From JABMQB01 sp963678235 (GTDB lineage Bacteria; Bacteroidota; Bacteroidia; Bacteroidales; Prolixibacteraceae), in NCBI GenBank assembly GCA_963678235.1, contig OY782766.1, positions 3,286,001 to 3,350,000 of the forward strand: 64,000 nucleotides of DNA. Reading direction: 5' to 3'. Of this stretch, positions 1 through 8,232 are shown piece after piece. The notes beneath the pieces were generated by a model. It had not been told where the DNA came from. It ran no database searches and worked only from the letters and a program-made list of their open reading frames with translations. A program made the translations under genes and the position numbers. Positions within the stretch are counted from its first letter, which is position 1; each line of letters begins with the position of its first letter.

Positions 1-1344
1 ATTTTGGATGCCACGCTGGGAAAGGATATCGATTATTTAAAATACAAACAGAATATTGAGAATAAAACCAATATTAACTTTTACTTTCATCCAAACCAGG
101 GTTTCTCCATTCATAAGGAGCTTTTCGCCAACGAGGTTTCGAAAAAACTGGAAGAAAAGGAAGAATTCCTAAGAAAATTTGGACCGATAAACTGGCAGGT
201 AATACATACCAAAGACTTATTTTTCAATAATATCTGTATAAAATACACTTCCGAAATAAAAGAGGACGCCAAAACAACCTGGCAAAGCAATATTGGGAGC
301 ATCGCCATTGCCAAGCCACAATTGGTTCTTAATCATAATGATTTAAATAACAAAGAAATTATTATTCAGGACGAAAACAACGTTTTACATCAAATAACTA
401 AAGATGGGAGAAGCAGGTGGTCGGTTAAAATTGACGGGAAAATAATGGGCGAAATCCACCAAATTGATTACCTGAGAAATAACAAATACCAATATTTATT
501 CAACACCAAGGATAAGCTTTACCTTTTGGACCGTAATGGAAACAATGTTGCCCCATTCCCAGTGGCTTTAAGGGCTGAAGCCTCAAACGGGGTATCGGTT
601 TTTGATTACGATAACAATCGGAAATACAGGTATTTTGTTGCCGGGGTTGACAAAAAGGTATATGCCTACGATTCAAAAGGGGCTATTGTTAGTGGTTGGA
701 AATTTGGAACCACTGACCATTTGGTTACAGATCCCATAAACCATTTCAGGATTGGCAGTAAAGATTATATTGTTTTTAAAGATAAATCGAAAATATATAT
801 CCAAAACCGACGCGGAGAAACACGGGTTAATGTGAACACTTCGTTTGAAAACTCGAATAACGAGCTGGTTTTAAACACGCAAGGAACTGCAAAATTAATT
901 GCTACCAGCAACAAAGGGGAAGTGTATTATATCTATTTCAATGGGAATACGGTTAAAAAGAAAAGTGCTAAGTTCAGCGACAAACACTTTTTTACGGCCG
1001 ATGATATTAATGGCGATGGAATAACCGAGTTTATTTTTGCAGATGGGAAAGAGCTTACAGTGCTAAACGAAACGGGAAAAAAACTTTTCTCAGAAGAATT
1101 CAATTCAAACATTTCTTTCAACCCAAATATTTATACATTCTCATCGACGCTCAAAAAAATAGGGATTGTTACTTCTGATGATAATAAAATATACCTGATT
1201 AATCCTGATGGCAATCTGCACAACGGGTTTCCTTTGGTCGGAAATAGCCCTTTTACGATAGGGAAAATTTCTTCAGGTTCATCCTACCTGAGCCTAATAG
1301 TTGCAAGTAAAGATGAAAATATATATAACTACAGGTTAAATTAA
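1..1344 (+). CDS. C-terminal part of a beta-propeller-like protein (5' end outside window)
   Basis: The frame is open at the first base, so this is the last ~447 residues of a longer protein. From about residue 100 on, it is made of repeated blade-like units in which short hydrophobic strands alternate with motifs such as LYLLDRNGNNVAPFPVAL, VYAYDSKGAIVSGW and IYLINPDGNLHNGFPLV, the pattern of PQQ/FG-GAP-like propeller repeats. One block, DDINGDGITEFIFADG, resembles an FG-GAP calcium-binding loop. The N-terminal hundred residues lack this pattern and probably end another domain. In Bacteroidota such tails often follow a DUF3352-type domain, but the part needed to test that is missing. No catalytic residues are recognisable, so the function is unknown. 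Confidence 0.75.
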   Translation: MLDATLGKDIDYLKYKQNIENKTNINFYFHPNQGFSIHKELFANEVSKKLEEKEEFLRKFGPINWQVIHTKDLFFNNICIKYTSEIKEDAKTTWQSNIGSIAIAKPQLVLNHNDLNNKEIIIQDENNVLHQITKDGRSRWSVKIDGKIMGEIHQIDYLRNNKYQYLFNTKDKLYLLDRNGNNVAPFPVALRAEASNGVSVFDYDNNRKYRYFVAGVDKKVYAYDSKGAIVSGWKFGTTDHLVTDPINHFRIGSKDYIVFKDKSKIYIQNRRGETRVNVNTSFENSNNELVLNTQGTAKLIATSNKGEVYYIYFNGNTVKKKSAKFSDKHFFTADDINGDGITEFIFADGKELTVLNETGKKLFSEEFNSNISFNPNIYTFSSTLKKIGIVTSDDNKIYLINPDGNLHNGFPLVGNSPFTIGKISSGSSYLSLIVASKDENIYNYRLN

Positions 1345-1503
1345 ACAACCCGAAAGTAAGTTTCAATAGACAAAAAAACAGCCAGGTTCAATTCCCCGAC
1401 TGCTTTAATGTTTATAAGCTCCTAAACCTTTGACTTTTAATCTCAGTCCATCCCCAAATTATAGATAGGTAACAAACAACATCGTTCGTATTGTTCAATT
1501 ATA

Positions 1504-2298
1504 TTAGTTCTTTTGTAATTCTGATTCTTTATCTGTGAGGGAATCATTGGCCACATCCAGGGATTTTTGGTTTGTAATAACCTCTAAATTTATTGAATTG
1601 TTCCCTGAAACGTAGCCGCTTGTGTATAAATACAAATCGACACCAGGAGCCATCTCTTCAAGTCTTGCCCCATATTTATCCCCTGCATAATCAGTAAAAG
1701 TACATTTAAAGGTTGCTTTAAACTTAGCGTTAAACGTACCGGTTTTTAGCAATACGCTCCCAAATACTTTTGTTCTTGGAGGAATATTTATTACCTCACT
1801 AATAGAATGGGAAACTTTTTTTGTTTTTGTTACGGAAAGTTCCGATTGAAAACTGAATTCGGACATTACTGTTAATTCGGTACTGACCTTTGCTTTAGCT
1901 CCTGCCACGTCAACAACCGGTACATGAATACCGGCCTCGGCTTCTGCTCCAACTTTTAAAGAGGAACCTAATCTTAGGCCATTGGTCATTTTAAACGTAG
2001 CCTGATTGCTTTCTTCGTAAGTTTTGTTAAATGTAACTGTGTTTTGTGCATCTGTGTTATTTGTCCATGTGGGTTGGTACAAATCATCTTCTCTAATGTT
2101 CCCGGCAAGGTTGGTATATTCAATACTACATAATAAAAATTCAATTTCCTGCTCTGGTCCGCCAAATTGATCCATGCCACTAAATACCCATGATAAGTTT
2201 GTGTTTTTCATTGTAGTTCTAAAGAATTTTTCTACCCTTGGATACATTTGTTGGAGTGCCTTGACATGATCTCCTTTTGCTGATGAAATTTCGCTCAT
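1504..2298 (-). CDS. Aerolysin/ETX-MTX2-like beta-pore-forming family protein
   Basis: This 264-residue protein has no signal peptide and no hydrophobic helix. From about residue 85 it has long runs of alternating Ser/Thr and hydrophobic residues (VTFNKTYEESNQATFKMTNG, then TELTVMSEFSFQSELSVTKT) around a small-residue amphipathic stretch (LKVGAEAEAGIHVPVVDVAG), followed by a proline-containing turn (INIPPRTKVFGSVLL) and a final beta strand pair. This order of strands, glycine-rich hairpin and vPPxTkv turn is the hallmark of aerolysin-fold proteins such as epsilon toxin and Mtx2. The N-terminal ~80 residues would be the receptor-binding part and match nothing I recognise. The gene stands alone. 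Its role (toxin, defence, or structural) is not shown by the sequence, and the family call rests on pattern, not on a search. Confidence 0.55.
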   Translation of the reverse strand: MSEISSAKGDHVKALQQMYPRVEKFFRTTMKNTNLSWVFSGMDQFGGPEQEIEFLLCSIEYTNLAGNIREDDLYQPTWTNNTDAQNTVTFNKTYEESNQATFKMTNGLRLGSSLKVGAEAEAGIHVPVVDVAGAKAKVSTELTVMSEFSFQSELSVTKTKKVSHSISEVINIPPRTKVFGSVLLKTGTFNAKFKATFKCTFTDYAGDKYGARLEEMAPGVDLYLYTSGYVSGNNSINLEVITNQKSLDVANDSLTDKESELQKN

Positions 2299-2340
2299 TT
2301 TGTTAATTGTTAGATTTTTGGATTATTATTTTTATACTAA

Positions 2341-2358
2341 AAGAGATATCTATCTCTT
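2341..2358. repeat. 8-bp inverted repeat upstream of the aerolysin-like gene
   Basis: AAGAGATA and TATCTCTT are separated by TC and centred about 50 bp before the start codon at 2298. The position suits an operator or a 5' hairpin of the minus-strand gene. No TAnnTTTG promoter is visible beside it. Apart from this repeat and the terminator near 2612-2639, nothing was found in the gene-free stretch 2299-2666. Confidence 0.35.
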
Positions 2359-2602
2359 CTTTAGAGTTGACTTATGAAAAGGATTGTTCATTAATTTTTG
2401 GGCTTGCCCTAATCATTGTTGCTTAATTTGATTTAGGAGCTTTTGCGACTAACAATATAAAAATGAGCTATCAAAATTAAAACGGGGTTTCAACCCATTC
2501 TTGTAAATCAAGGGATTATACGGGTACCTTTAGTTGGAATAATGATTTATAAAGCGAATTGTATTATTCAAATAAAGAAAAGTTTAAACTAACTTTGGGC
2601 AT

Positions 2603-2639
2603 AGCACAAAAAAACAGGCCTGTAATAACAGGCCTGTTT
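2603..2639 (-). terminator. Intrinsic terminator of the small secreted protein gene
   Basis: The 12-bp perfect arms AAACAGGCCTGT (2612-2623) and ACAGGCCTGTTT (2628-2639) enclose a four-base loop. Read on the minus strand the stem is followed by a run of Us (complement of 2608-2614). It lies just downstream of the stop codon at 2667. Confidence 0.85.
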
Positions 2640-2666
2640 CTATATTCACCCTTTTTCTTCTACTTC

Positions 2667-3233
2667 CTAGTTTTCGTCAACCAGGGTATATGTTACTGTA
2701 ATTTCTGTGTCACCCTCCAATAATTTTGCATAGTCTGCGTCCGATGTCAGTTCTAACGAGTAAGTAAGGTTGTGCCCGTTGTCTTCGCCGTTACCTGTGT
2801 AGCAACTGCCCACTTCTGTTACTATGTCCTGTGCAGTGGTTGTCAAGGTCAGTTTTCCGCTTGCTGAACCATGTGCACCTTTTCCGCTGCCTGTATAACT
2901 TGAGGCCAATACTTTTAAGTAAATACCGTCAGGTACGTTTTTGTCTAGTTCTACAGTTACTTTACGTGTTTTGTTTTTTTCTGCTATTGAAGAATAGTTA
3001 ACCCAAATTCCTGAGTTGCTTGCATTTTCAAAACTTACTGCTTCGCCTGCCTCTTTTGGCCCGTCAATTTTTAAGGTAATGTCTTTTGTCCCTTCCAAAT
3101 CGAGTAGTGCTACTTTTGGTACCGATATGGTTACTTTGTGGTCTTCAGTGTTTTTGTCGGCTGGGGATACTACTGCAAATGTGTTTGCTGAAATAATTGT
3201 GATAATGGCTGATACTAATGCTAACTTTTTCAT
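2667..3233 (-). CDS. Small secreted beta-rich protein of unknown function
   Basis: This 188-residue protein starts with a clear signal peptide (MKKLALVSAIITIISANTFA), so it is exported. The mature part is Thr/Ser/Gly-rich with short alternating strands (VTISVPKVALLDLEG, RKVTVELDKNVPDGIYLKV, GKLTLTTTAQDIVTEVG) and ends in ITVTYTLVDEN, as many fimbrial or surface beta-sandwich domains do. It has a single cysteine (GSCYTG), so there is no disulfide of its own, and no lipobox. The gene is transcribed alone and ends in a strong terminator. I do not recognise a named family; a surface or matrix component is a guess from composition only. Confidence 0.7.
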   Translation of the reverse strand: MKKLALVSAIITIISANTFAVVSPADKNTEDHKVTISVPKVALLDLEGTKDITLKIDGPKEAGEAVSFENASNSGIWVNYSSIAEKNKTRKVTVELDKNVPDGIYLKVLASSYTGSGKGAHGSASGKLTLTTTAQDIVTEVGSCYTGNGEDNGHNLTYSLELTSDADYAKLLEGDTEITVTYTLVDEN

Positions 3234-3344
3234 TTTTGTTTTGTATTAAATTGTTTGTAAAATCTTGTTTATTTAATCTGCAAAAGCGTCCAAACTTTTA
3301 ATTGCTGATTGTACGAAAAGACTTGCAAAGCAAAAGCCAAAAAT

Positions 3345-3382
3345 GGCACGCGCCTAATTATCAATTAGTTAGCATTCGTGCC
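3345..3382. repeat. Nested inverted repeat between divergently placed units
   Basis: Outer arms GGCACG (3345-3350) and CGTGCC (3377-3382) enclose an inner pair CTAATT/AATTAG (3354-3368). It sits about 115 bp before the start of the secreted protein gene. It could be a folded 5' leader or a protein-binding site. No recognisable promoter element or gene was found in 3234-3545 besides this repeat and the queA terminator. Confidence 0.35.
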
Positions 3383-3474
3383 AAAACCAAAACAGTTCCA
3401 CAATGGGACAGTAGTCCCAATTTAGAAACAAATCCCAGAGAAAAGCAAAAGGTTAGAAGCGGAAAATCCGGGCA

Positions 3475-3509
3475 TTAAAAAACCCTGATAGAAATTAATC
3501 TACCAGGGT
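3475..3509 (-). terminator. Terminator of the ftsX-queA unit
   Basis: Arms ACCCTGATAGA (3482-3492) and TCTACCAGGGT (3499-3509) pair with one G-U. On the minus strand the stem is followed by TTTTTTAA. It lies 36 bp past the queA stop codon. Confidence 0.8.
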
Positions 3510-3545
3510 CTCTTTATAGTATAATAATTTATCTACTTAATTTGC

Positions 3546-4595
3546 TTAAATAATAAGCATTGCATCGCCATAGGTACCAAACCTGTAATCTTTCTTTTGA
3601 GCCTCTTTATATGCTTTCATTAAAAAATCGTAGCCGGCAAACGCTGCAACCATCATTAATAAGGTTGATAGCGGCAAGTGGAAATTGGTAATCATCCGGT
3701 TGGCAACACTAAATTCATATGGTGGAAAAATAAACTTATTAGTCCAGCCTTCAAAAGGTTTAAGGAAACCCTGGGTTGAAACCGAGCTTTCTATTGTCCT
3801 CATTACGGTTGTTCCGACAGCACAAACATTCTTTTTATTCGTTTTTGCTTCGTTCACCATATCGCAGGTTTCTTCATTTATCCAGATTTGTTCTGAATCC
3901 ATTTTGTGCTTGGTCAAATCTTCCACATCTACACTTCTGAAGTTGCCTAAACCAACATGCAGGGTCACATACGAAAAATCAACCCCTTTAATTTCAAGTC
4001 TTTTAAGCAATTCCCTGCTAAAGTGTAACCCGGCTGTTGGAGCAGCAACAGCACCCTCATGTTTTGCAAAAATTGTTTGGTACCTGTCTTTATCTTCCGG
4101 TTGAACGGGCCTGTTAATAAATTTTGGTAGTGGTGTTTCGCCCAAACTGAAAAGGGTCTTTTTAAATTCATCGTAAGGGCCATCAAACAAAAACCTAAGT
4201 GTCCTTCCCCTAGAGGTTGTATTATCAATTACTTCGGCAACCAATAAGTCGTCTTCACCAAAGTATAATTTATTTCCAATCCTGATTTTTCTAGCCGGGT
4301 CAACAAGAACGTCCCATAATCGTTGCTCCCTGTTTAATTCCCTTAAAAGGAAAACTTCGATTTCAGCTCCGGTTTTTTCTTTGTTCCCATACAAGCGGGC
4401 AGGAAAAACTTTTGTATCGTTAAAAATAAACAAATCCTTGTCATCAAAATAATCCAAAAGGTCTTTAAAAAGCCTGTGTTCAATCTTACCTGTTGATCTG
4501 TGTAAAACCATTAATTTTGATTCATCCCTATTTTCTGCAGGATGTAACGCAATCTTGTCATCTGGTAAGGTGTACCTAAATTTTGATAATTTCAT
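3546..4595 (-). CDS. queA: S-adenosylmethionine:tRNA ribosyltransferase-isomerase QueA
   Basis: QueA transfers the ribosyl part of SAM to 7-aminomethyl-7-deazaguanine in tRNA, giving epoxyqueuosine at the wobble position of GUN-anticodon tRNAs. The protein has the usual length (349 residues) and family features: an N-terminal MKLSKFRYTLPDDKIALHPA, FNDTKVFPARLYGNKEKTGA around residue 58, the central AAPTAGLHFS near residue 185, HVGLGNF, and the C-terminal TNFHLPLSTLLMMVAAFAG and YRFGTYGDAMLI. It is the last gene of a minus-strand series with ftsX, DUF3098, uppP and truB. A 117-bp gap to truB contains an 8-bp inverted repeat (4627-4634/4644-4651), so it may also have its own promoter. The assignment is secure. 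Confidence 0.97.
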   Translation of the reverse strand: MKLSKFRYTLPDDKIALHPAENRDESKLMVLHRSTGKIEHRLFKDLLDYFDDKDLFIFNDTKVFPARLYGNKEKTGAEIEVFLLRELNREQRLWDVLVDPARKIRIGNKLYFGEDDLLVAEVIDNTTSRGRTLRFLFDGPYDEFKKTLFSLGETPLPKFINRPVQPEDKDRYQTIFAKHEGAVAAPTAGLHFSRELLKRLEIKGVDFSYVTLHVGLGNFRSVDVEDLTKHKMDSEQIWINEETCDMVNEAKTNKKNVCAVGTTVMRTIESSVSTQGFLKPFEGWTNKFIFPPYEFSVANRMITNFHLPLSTLLMMVAAFAGYDFLMKAYKEAQKKDYRFGTYGDAMLII

Positions 4596-4626
4596 TTGCC
4601 TATATTTTTTATGTATGCTTAACTAT

Positions 4627-4651
4627 CAAAGGATATACTTAAAATCCTTTG
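4627..4651. repeat. Inverted repeat between truB and queA
   Basis: CAAAGGAT (4627-4634) and ATCCTTTG (4644-4651) are perfect 8-bp arms with a 9-base loop, 32 bp upstream of queA on the minus strand. No T-run follows on the minus strand, so it is not a terminator for truB. An operator, an RNA fold or part of a promoter is possible. Confidence 0.35.
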
Positions 4652-4712
4652 GTTTTTAATCTATCGTAATAATTTTAGTGAAAAAGCAGAACCCCGTTTT
4701 ACGGCACATTTT

Positions 4713-5426
4713 TCAATTTGTTACAAAATTCTCTAAGTTTTTTAAAAAATAATCTACACTAATCGCATCTTCCACTTTGTATTCGCCAATCCTGGTCCTT
4801 CTCAATCCGGTTAGGTATGCACCACATTGAAGGGCTTTTCCGATATCGTTTGCCAAAGACCTTATATAAGTTCCCTTACTGCAAGTAACTTTAATCGATA
4901 CTTTTGGCATCGCATAATCTATCAGTTCTATGGAATCAATAACAACCTTTCTCGACTTAAGTTTAGGCTTGTCGCCTTTCCGTGCAAGGCTATAAGCCCT
5001 TTCGCCACCTATTTTTACTGCAGAAAAAATTGGAGGTGTTTGATCAATTTCGCCAATAAAATTCTTAAGCTTTTCACGGATTAACCCTTCGTTGATATGT
5101 GACACATCAAAAACCTGGTCTTCTTCTGTTTCCATATCGTAAGAGGGTGTTGTTGCCCCAATTTTAATTTCGGCAATATATTCTTTGGTATGCGATTGTA
5201 TTTCTTCGATTTTCTTTGTCGATTTTCCGGTACACAATATTAAAAGCCCTGAAGCTAAGGGATCTAAGGTTCCGGCATGTCCAACTTTTAACTTTTTAAT
5301 CCCCATCGACCTGCACAACGAATTTCTCACCTTTTTTACCAAATCAAAGGAAGACCAATTCAAATCTTTGTCGAAAAGTAAGATCTCACCAGAAATAAAG
5401 TCAAAGTTTGGAAATGTACCTGTCAT
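4713..5426 (-). CDS. truB: tRNA pseudouridine(55) synthase TruB
   Basis: TruB makes pseudouridine 55 in the T-loop of tRNAs. The catalytic aspartate is in the motif GHAGTLDPLASGLLIL, and later family blocks TPPIFSAVKIGGERAYSLAR and CSKGTYIRSLANDIG are present. I place the start at the ATG ending at 5426 (MTGTFPNFDFISGEILLFDK), because the open frame further upstream would overlap uppP and lacks family similarity; this gives 237 residues, normal for the bacterial enzyme. It follows uppP by 46 bp, in an order common in Bacteroidota. Confidence 0.96.
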   Translation of the reverse strand: MTGTFPNFDFISGEILLFDKDLNWSSFDLVKKVRNSLCRSMGIKKLKVGHAGTLDPLASGLLILCTGKSTKKIEEIQSHTKEYIAEIKIGATTPSYDMETEEDQVFDVSHINEGLIREKLKNFIGEIDQTPPIFSAVKIGGERAYSLARKGDKPKLKSRKVVIDSIELIDYAMPKVSIKVTCSKGTYIRSLANDIGKALQCGAYLTGLRRTRIGEYKVEDAISVDYFLKNLENFVTN

Positions 5427-5472
5427 CGATAAATAACTAGTTTGCAGAATGTTGTGCGAATTTTTCAAAAAA

Positions 5473-6255
5473 TCAGGCTGCAAAGATAGCAATTAGGCCT
5501 ATAATAAAACAATAAATTGCAAAATAAATTAACTTTCCGTTTTTTACAATCCCTATCATCCACTTGCATGCAAATAAGCCGGAAACAAAGGCAGCTACAA
5601 ATCCAATGGTCAGCGGTATGATCCCGATTCCGCCGGATTGGGAGAAATCCCCTTTCATTAAATCGTATGAAAAAGCACCAATAATTGGTATTAAAACCAT
5701 TAAAAATGAAAACCGCGCCATTCTTTTTTTATCGACACCCAACAACAAGCCGGTTGCAATAGTCGCCCCGCTTCTTGAAACACCCGGAAGTACAGCAAAT
5801 GCCTGTGCAATCCCAATGACGATGGAATGCAAATACGATACTTTTTTACCTTTCCCTTTTACAAACCTGGTAATAAACAACAGAAAAGCTGTTACCAGCA
5901 ACATGCCCCCCACCATTTTCAATTGGCTTTTGTACAACATCTCAATTTTATCTTGAAAAAACAAACCAATAAAAACTACAGGTATGGCAGATATAAGGAT
6001 TTTTGCAATATAATTTTTTGAATCGTTCCATTTGGGCTCAAACAATCCTTTCAGCAGATCTAAAATATCGTTTTTAAATACAACGATAGTACTTAAAACT
6101 GTAGCACAATGCACTACCACAGCAAATAATAGATTGTTTTCGGAATGGATTCCAAGAAGGGAATGCCCAATTTCAAGATGCCCACTTGAACTGACCGGAA
6201 GAAATTCTGTTAACCCTTGTAAAATCCCAAGAATTAAAGCCTGAAGTTCATTCAT
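5473..6255 (-). CDS. uppP: Undecaprenyl-diphosphatase UppP (BacA)
   Basis: This integral membrane phosphatase recycles undecaprenyl diphosphate to the monophosphate carrier for cell-wall and surface glycan synthesis. The 260-residue protein has both family signatures: LGILQGLTEFLPVSSSGHLE near the N-terminus, with the glutamate and serines of the active site, and LPGVSRSGATIATGLLLGV around residue 157, with the catalytic arginine. Seven to eight hydrophobic segments are visible. Its ATG overlaps the stop of the preceding DUF3098 gene by four bases (ATGA), so translation is probably coupled. Confidence 0.97.
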   Translation of the reverse strand: MNELQALILGILQGLTEFLPVSSSGHLEIGHSLLGIHSENNLLFAVVVHCATVLSTIVVFKNDILDLLKGLFEPKWNDSKNYIAKILISAIPVVFIGLFFQDKIEMLYKSQLKMVGGMLLVTAFLLFITRFVKGKGKKVSYLHSIVIGIAQAFAVLPGVSRSGATIATGLLLGVDKKRMARFSFLMVLIPIIGAFSYDLMKGDFSQSGGIGIIPLTIGFVAAFVSGLFACKWMIGIVKNGKLIYFAIYCFIIGLIAIFAA

Positions 6256-6515
6256 TCAGATGATTTTTCACTTTTGGGGGATTTCATAATGGCATAAATC
6301 TCAAACACAAACCCAATTAATAACACGATTGGTGCCAATGTAATCCGCCTAAAACTAAATATTTCAGGATTAAAAACATTGGGATCGTCACTTCCACCAC
6401 CTATCATTAGGATAAATCCCAAAATAATTATTGCAAACCCTATTGCCATCAAACGATAATTCTCTTTGCGCAATGCAAATCCGCTTTCTTGTATTTCCGA
6501 TTGTTTTTTCGACAT
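6252..6515 (-). CDS. DUF3098 family small membrane protein
   Basis: This small protein has two transmembrane segments (LMAIGFAIIILGFILMIGGG and ITLAPIVLLIGFVFEIYAIM) joined by a short loop containing DPNVFNPEIFSFRRI. That pattern is DUF3098, a family of unknown function that in Bacteroidota lies between ftsX and uppP. I chose the internal ATG at 6515 (MSKKQSEIQESGFALRKENY, 87 residues); a start at 6542 would add nine unconserved residues. Context suggests a role in cell-envelope growth or division, but this is inference from gene order. Confidence 0.85.
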   Translation of the reverse strand: MSKKQSEIQESGFALRKENYRLMAIGFAIIILGFILMIGGGSDDPNVFNPEIFSFRRITLAPIVLLIGFVFEIYAIMKSPKSEKSSE

Positions 6516-6548
6516 TCTTTTTAAATAGGAATTAAGCAACAAAGATAG

Positions 6549-7427
6549 TTAATAAAACAATTCATCAAATTTCATTTTCAGGAATTTATTTACTGCCAAC
6601 CTGGTTGAAGCCCATGAAATAACCTGGCCAAGAAATACGACAAACAAAAAAACCATTCCCATCATTTTTACATCAAATACATTGAGCACACCCAATAGTT
6701 CGTTCTTATATAAAAACAACAAACCCGCCAAAAGGGCAAAAGCAATAACAGATCCCAGGAACCCAAAATACATACTTTTCTGAACAAATGGCTTTCGGAT
6801 AAAAGCCCTTGTAGCGCCAACCAACTGCATGGTATTGATTAAAAACCTGTGTGAATATATCGAAATGCGAATGGTATTATTAATAAGTGCAATAAATATA
6901 AAAGCCATTAACCCGCTAAAAACTAAAAGGAATAAGCTTATTTTTTGCACATTGTCGTTAATAACAGATACCAGGTTCCGCTGATAGTACAATTCTTTTA
7001 TCTGAGGATATTCAAGTAACTTATTCTCAATTATAGTGAGGCTGTCCTGATGGGTATAGGTAGCATACAACTTAACATCGATGGATGAGAACAAAGGATT
7101 AAACCCTAAAAAGCCCATAAAATCTTCGCCCAGTTCTTCCTGAAGTTCTTGTGCTGCGGTTTCTTTATCGACATATCGGGTACTTTTTACAAAATCAGTT
7201 GCATTCAGGATCTTTTGAAGCCTGGCTATTTCAACCTCTTTCACATTGTCATGCAGAACCAATGTAAACCCAATTTTTTCTTTCACATAGTTTGAAAGCC
7301 TGCCGGCATTAATTAATACCAATGCCAAAAAACCAAGCAGAAACAAAATCATTGTAATGCTAATTGTAGAAGTAAAATACGAAGTCGCTATCCTACCTTT
7401 AAGCTTTTTAGGTTTTGGTTTTCCCAT
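6549..7427 (-). CDS. ftsX: Cell division ABC transporter permease-like protein FtsX
   Basis: FtsX works with the ATPase FtsE at the division site and activates peptidoglycan hydrolases. The 292-residue protein has the FtsX layout: cytoplasmic basic N-terminus (MGKPKPKKLKGR), first transmembrane helix around residues 20-42, a periplasmic domain with FTLVLHDNVKEVEIARLQ, then three C-terminal helices with TMQLVGATRAFIRKPFVQKS between them. It is the first gene of the minus-strand set ending at queA and has a promoter with a perfect TAnnTTTG box 52 bp upstream. ftsE is not in the window. Confidence 0.95.
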   Translation of the reverse strand: MGKPKPKKLKGRIATSYFTSTISITMILFLLGFLALVLINAGRLSNYVKEKIGFTLVLHDNVKEVEIARLQKILNATDFVKSTRYVDKETAAQELQEELGEDFMGFLGFNPLFSSIDVKLYATYTHQDSLTIIENKLLEYPQIKELYYQRNLVSVINDNVQKISLFLLVFSGLMAFIFIALINNTIRISIYSHRFLINTMQLVGATRAFIRKPFVQKSMYFGFLGSVIAFALLAGLLFLYKNELLGVLNVFDVKMMGMVFLFVVFLGQVISWASTRLAVNKFLKMKFDELFY

Positions 7428-7478
7428 ATCTATTTACCTGATTTAAAATTTTGCAACACTTTCAATGTCATAAAACTA

Positions 7479-7507
7479 CAAAAATATAGTGCATAAATTC
7501 TGCACAA
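7479..7507 (-). promoter_or_regulatory. Promoter of the ftsX unit
   Basis: On the minus strand TATTTTTG (7479-7486) matches the Bacteroidota -7 box TAnnTTTG, preceded after 18 bp by TTG (7505-7507). An inverted repeat GTGCA/TGCAC (7489-7493/7501-7505) overlaps the spacer and could bind a regulator. Confidence 0.6.
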
Positions 7508-7594
7508 TTCACAATAAAACATGCCCCAAAAATTCAAACGAACAAAAAAGGTTTGTTATTCTATGGTAATAAATTGATTTTTAATGCAATATTT

Positions 7595-7625
7595 TTTGCT
7601 TTTTAGAAAAAAGAAAATACTTTTG
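7595..7625 (+). promoter_or_regulatory. Promoter of the rplM-rpsI operon
   Basis: TTTG (7595-7598), 19 bp and TACTTTTG (7618-7625) match the Bacteroidota -33/-7 consensus exactly. Transcription would begin near 7632, giving an unusually long leader of about 140 nt before the rplM start codon. Confidence 0.75.
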
Positions 7626-7643
7626 CAGTCCCGATTATTATCC

Positions 7644-7774
7644 GTACTTGTAAGTTGTTTAAATTATTGATTTACTTAGAGTAACAAAAAATAATTAGCT
7701 AGTTCCGAAGCTAAGTATTTTTCACTCCAAGTTTGGATAACAAAAAGTGTTAAATTAAAAATATTGTACAAGTG
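7644..7774 (+). promoter_or_regulatory. Candidate structured leader that can mask the rplM start codon
   Basis: The leader can form a 7-bp long-range pairing between ACTTGTA (7646-7652) and TACAAGT (7767-7773), plus one U-G; the second arm contains the first two bases of the GTG start codon. Inside it, TTAGCT/AGCTAA (7695-7700/7709-7714) makes a compact hairpin. This is the architecture expected of an autogenous ribosomal-protein leader. The pairing is seen in the sequence; the regulation is inference and needs covariation support. Confidence 0.4.
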
Positions 7775-8227
7775 GATACATTAAGTTACAAAACAGTGTC
7801 GGCGAACAAAGCCACTGCAGTTAAAGAGTGGGTTGTTGTTGATGCTACAGACATGGTTTTAGGCCGATTGGCAAGCAAAGTTGCGAATATGCTAAGAGGT
7901 AAATACAAGCCTAATTTTACACCTCATGCTGATTGTGGTGATTACGTGATTGTAGTTAACGCAGAAAAAATCAAGTTGACAGGAAACAAATTTGCTGATA
8001 AAGTTTATATCAGGCACACTGGTTATCCTGGTGGTCAACGTAAAAGAACTGTTCAGGAGATGTTAGAAAAATTCCCTGAAAGGGTTGTTGAAAAAGCTGT
8101 AAAAGGTATGTTGCCTAAAAACCGTTTAGGAAGCCAGTTATATAAAAACCTGCACGTTGTTGTAGGAGCTGAGCACAAACATGAAGCTCAGAAACCAAAA
8201 GTTATTGATTTAAATACTATTAAATAA
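7772..8227 (+). CDS. rplM: 50S ribosomal protein L13
   Basis: L13 is an early-assembly protein of the large ribosomal subunit. The 151-residue sequence shows the family core VVVDATDMVLGRLASKVANM, LRGKYKPNF, VNAEKIKLTG and VKGMLPKNRLG. Translation starts at a GTG giving (M)DTLSYKT, the conserved N-terminus of L13 in Bacteroidota, which settles the start. It is followed after five bases by rpsI, the usual partner, and is preceded by a consensus promoter and a long leader. Confidence 0.98.
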   Translation: MDTLSYKTVSANKATAVKEWVVVDATDMVLGRLASKVANMLRGKYKPNFTPHADCGDYVIVVNAEKIKLTGNKFADKVYIRHTGYPGGQRKRTVQEMLEKFPERVVEKAVKGMLPKNRLGSQLYKNLHVVVGAEHKHEAQKPKVIDLNTIK

Positions 8228-8232
8228 GTACG

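Noticed and set aside
5427..5492. A longer TruB starting at 5492
   Set aside because: The extra 22 codons overlap uppP and have no family similarity; the ATG at 5426 fits.
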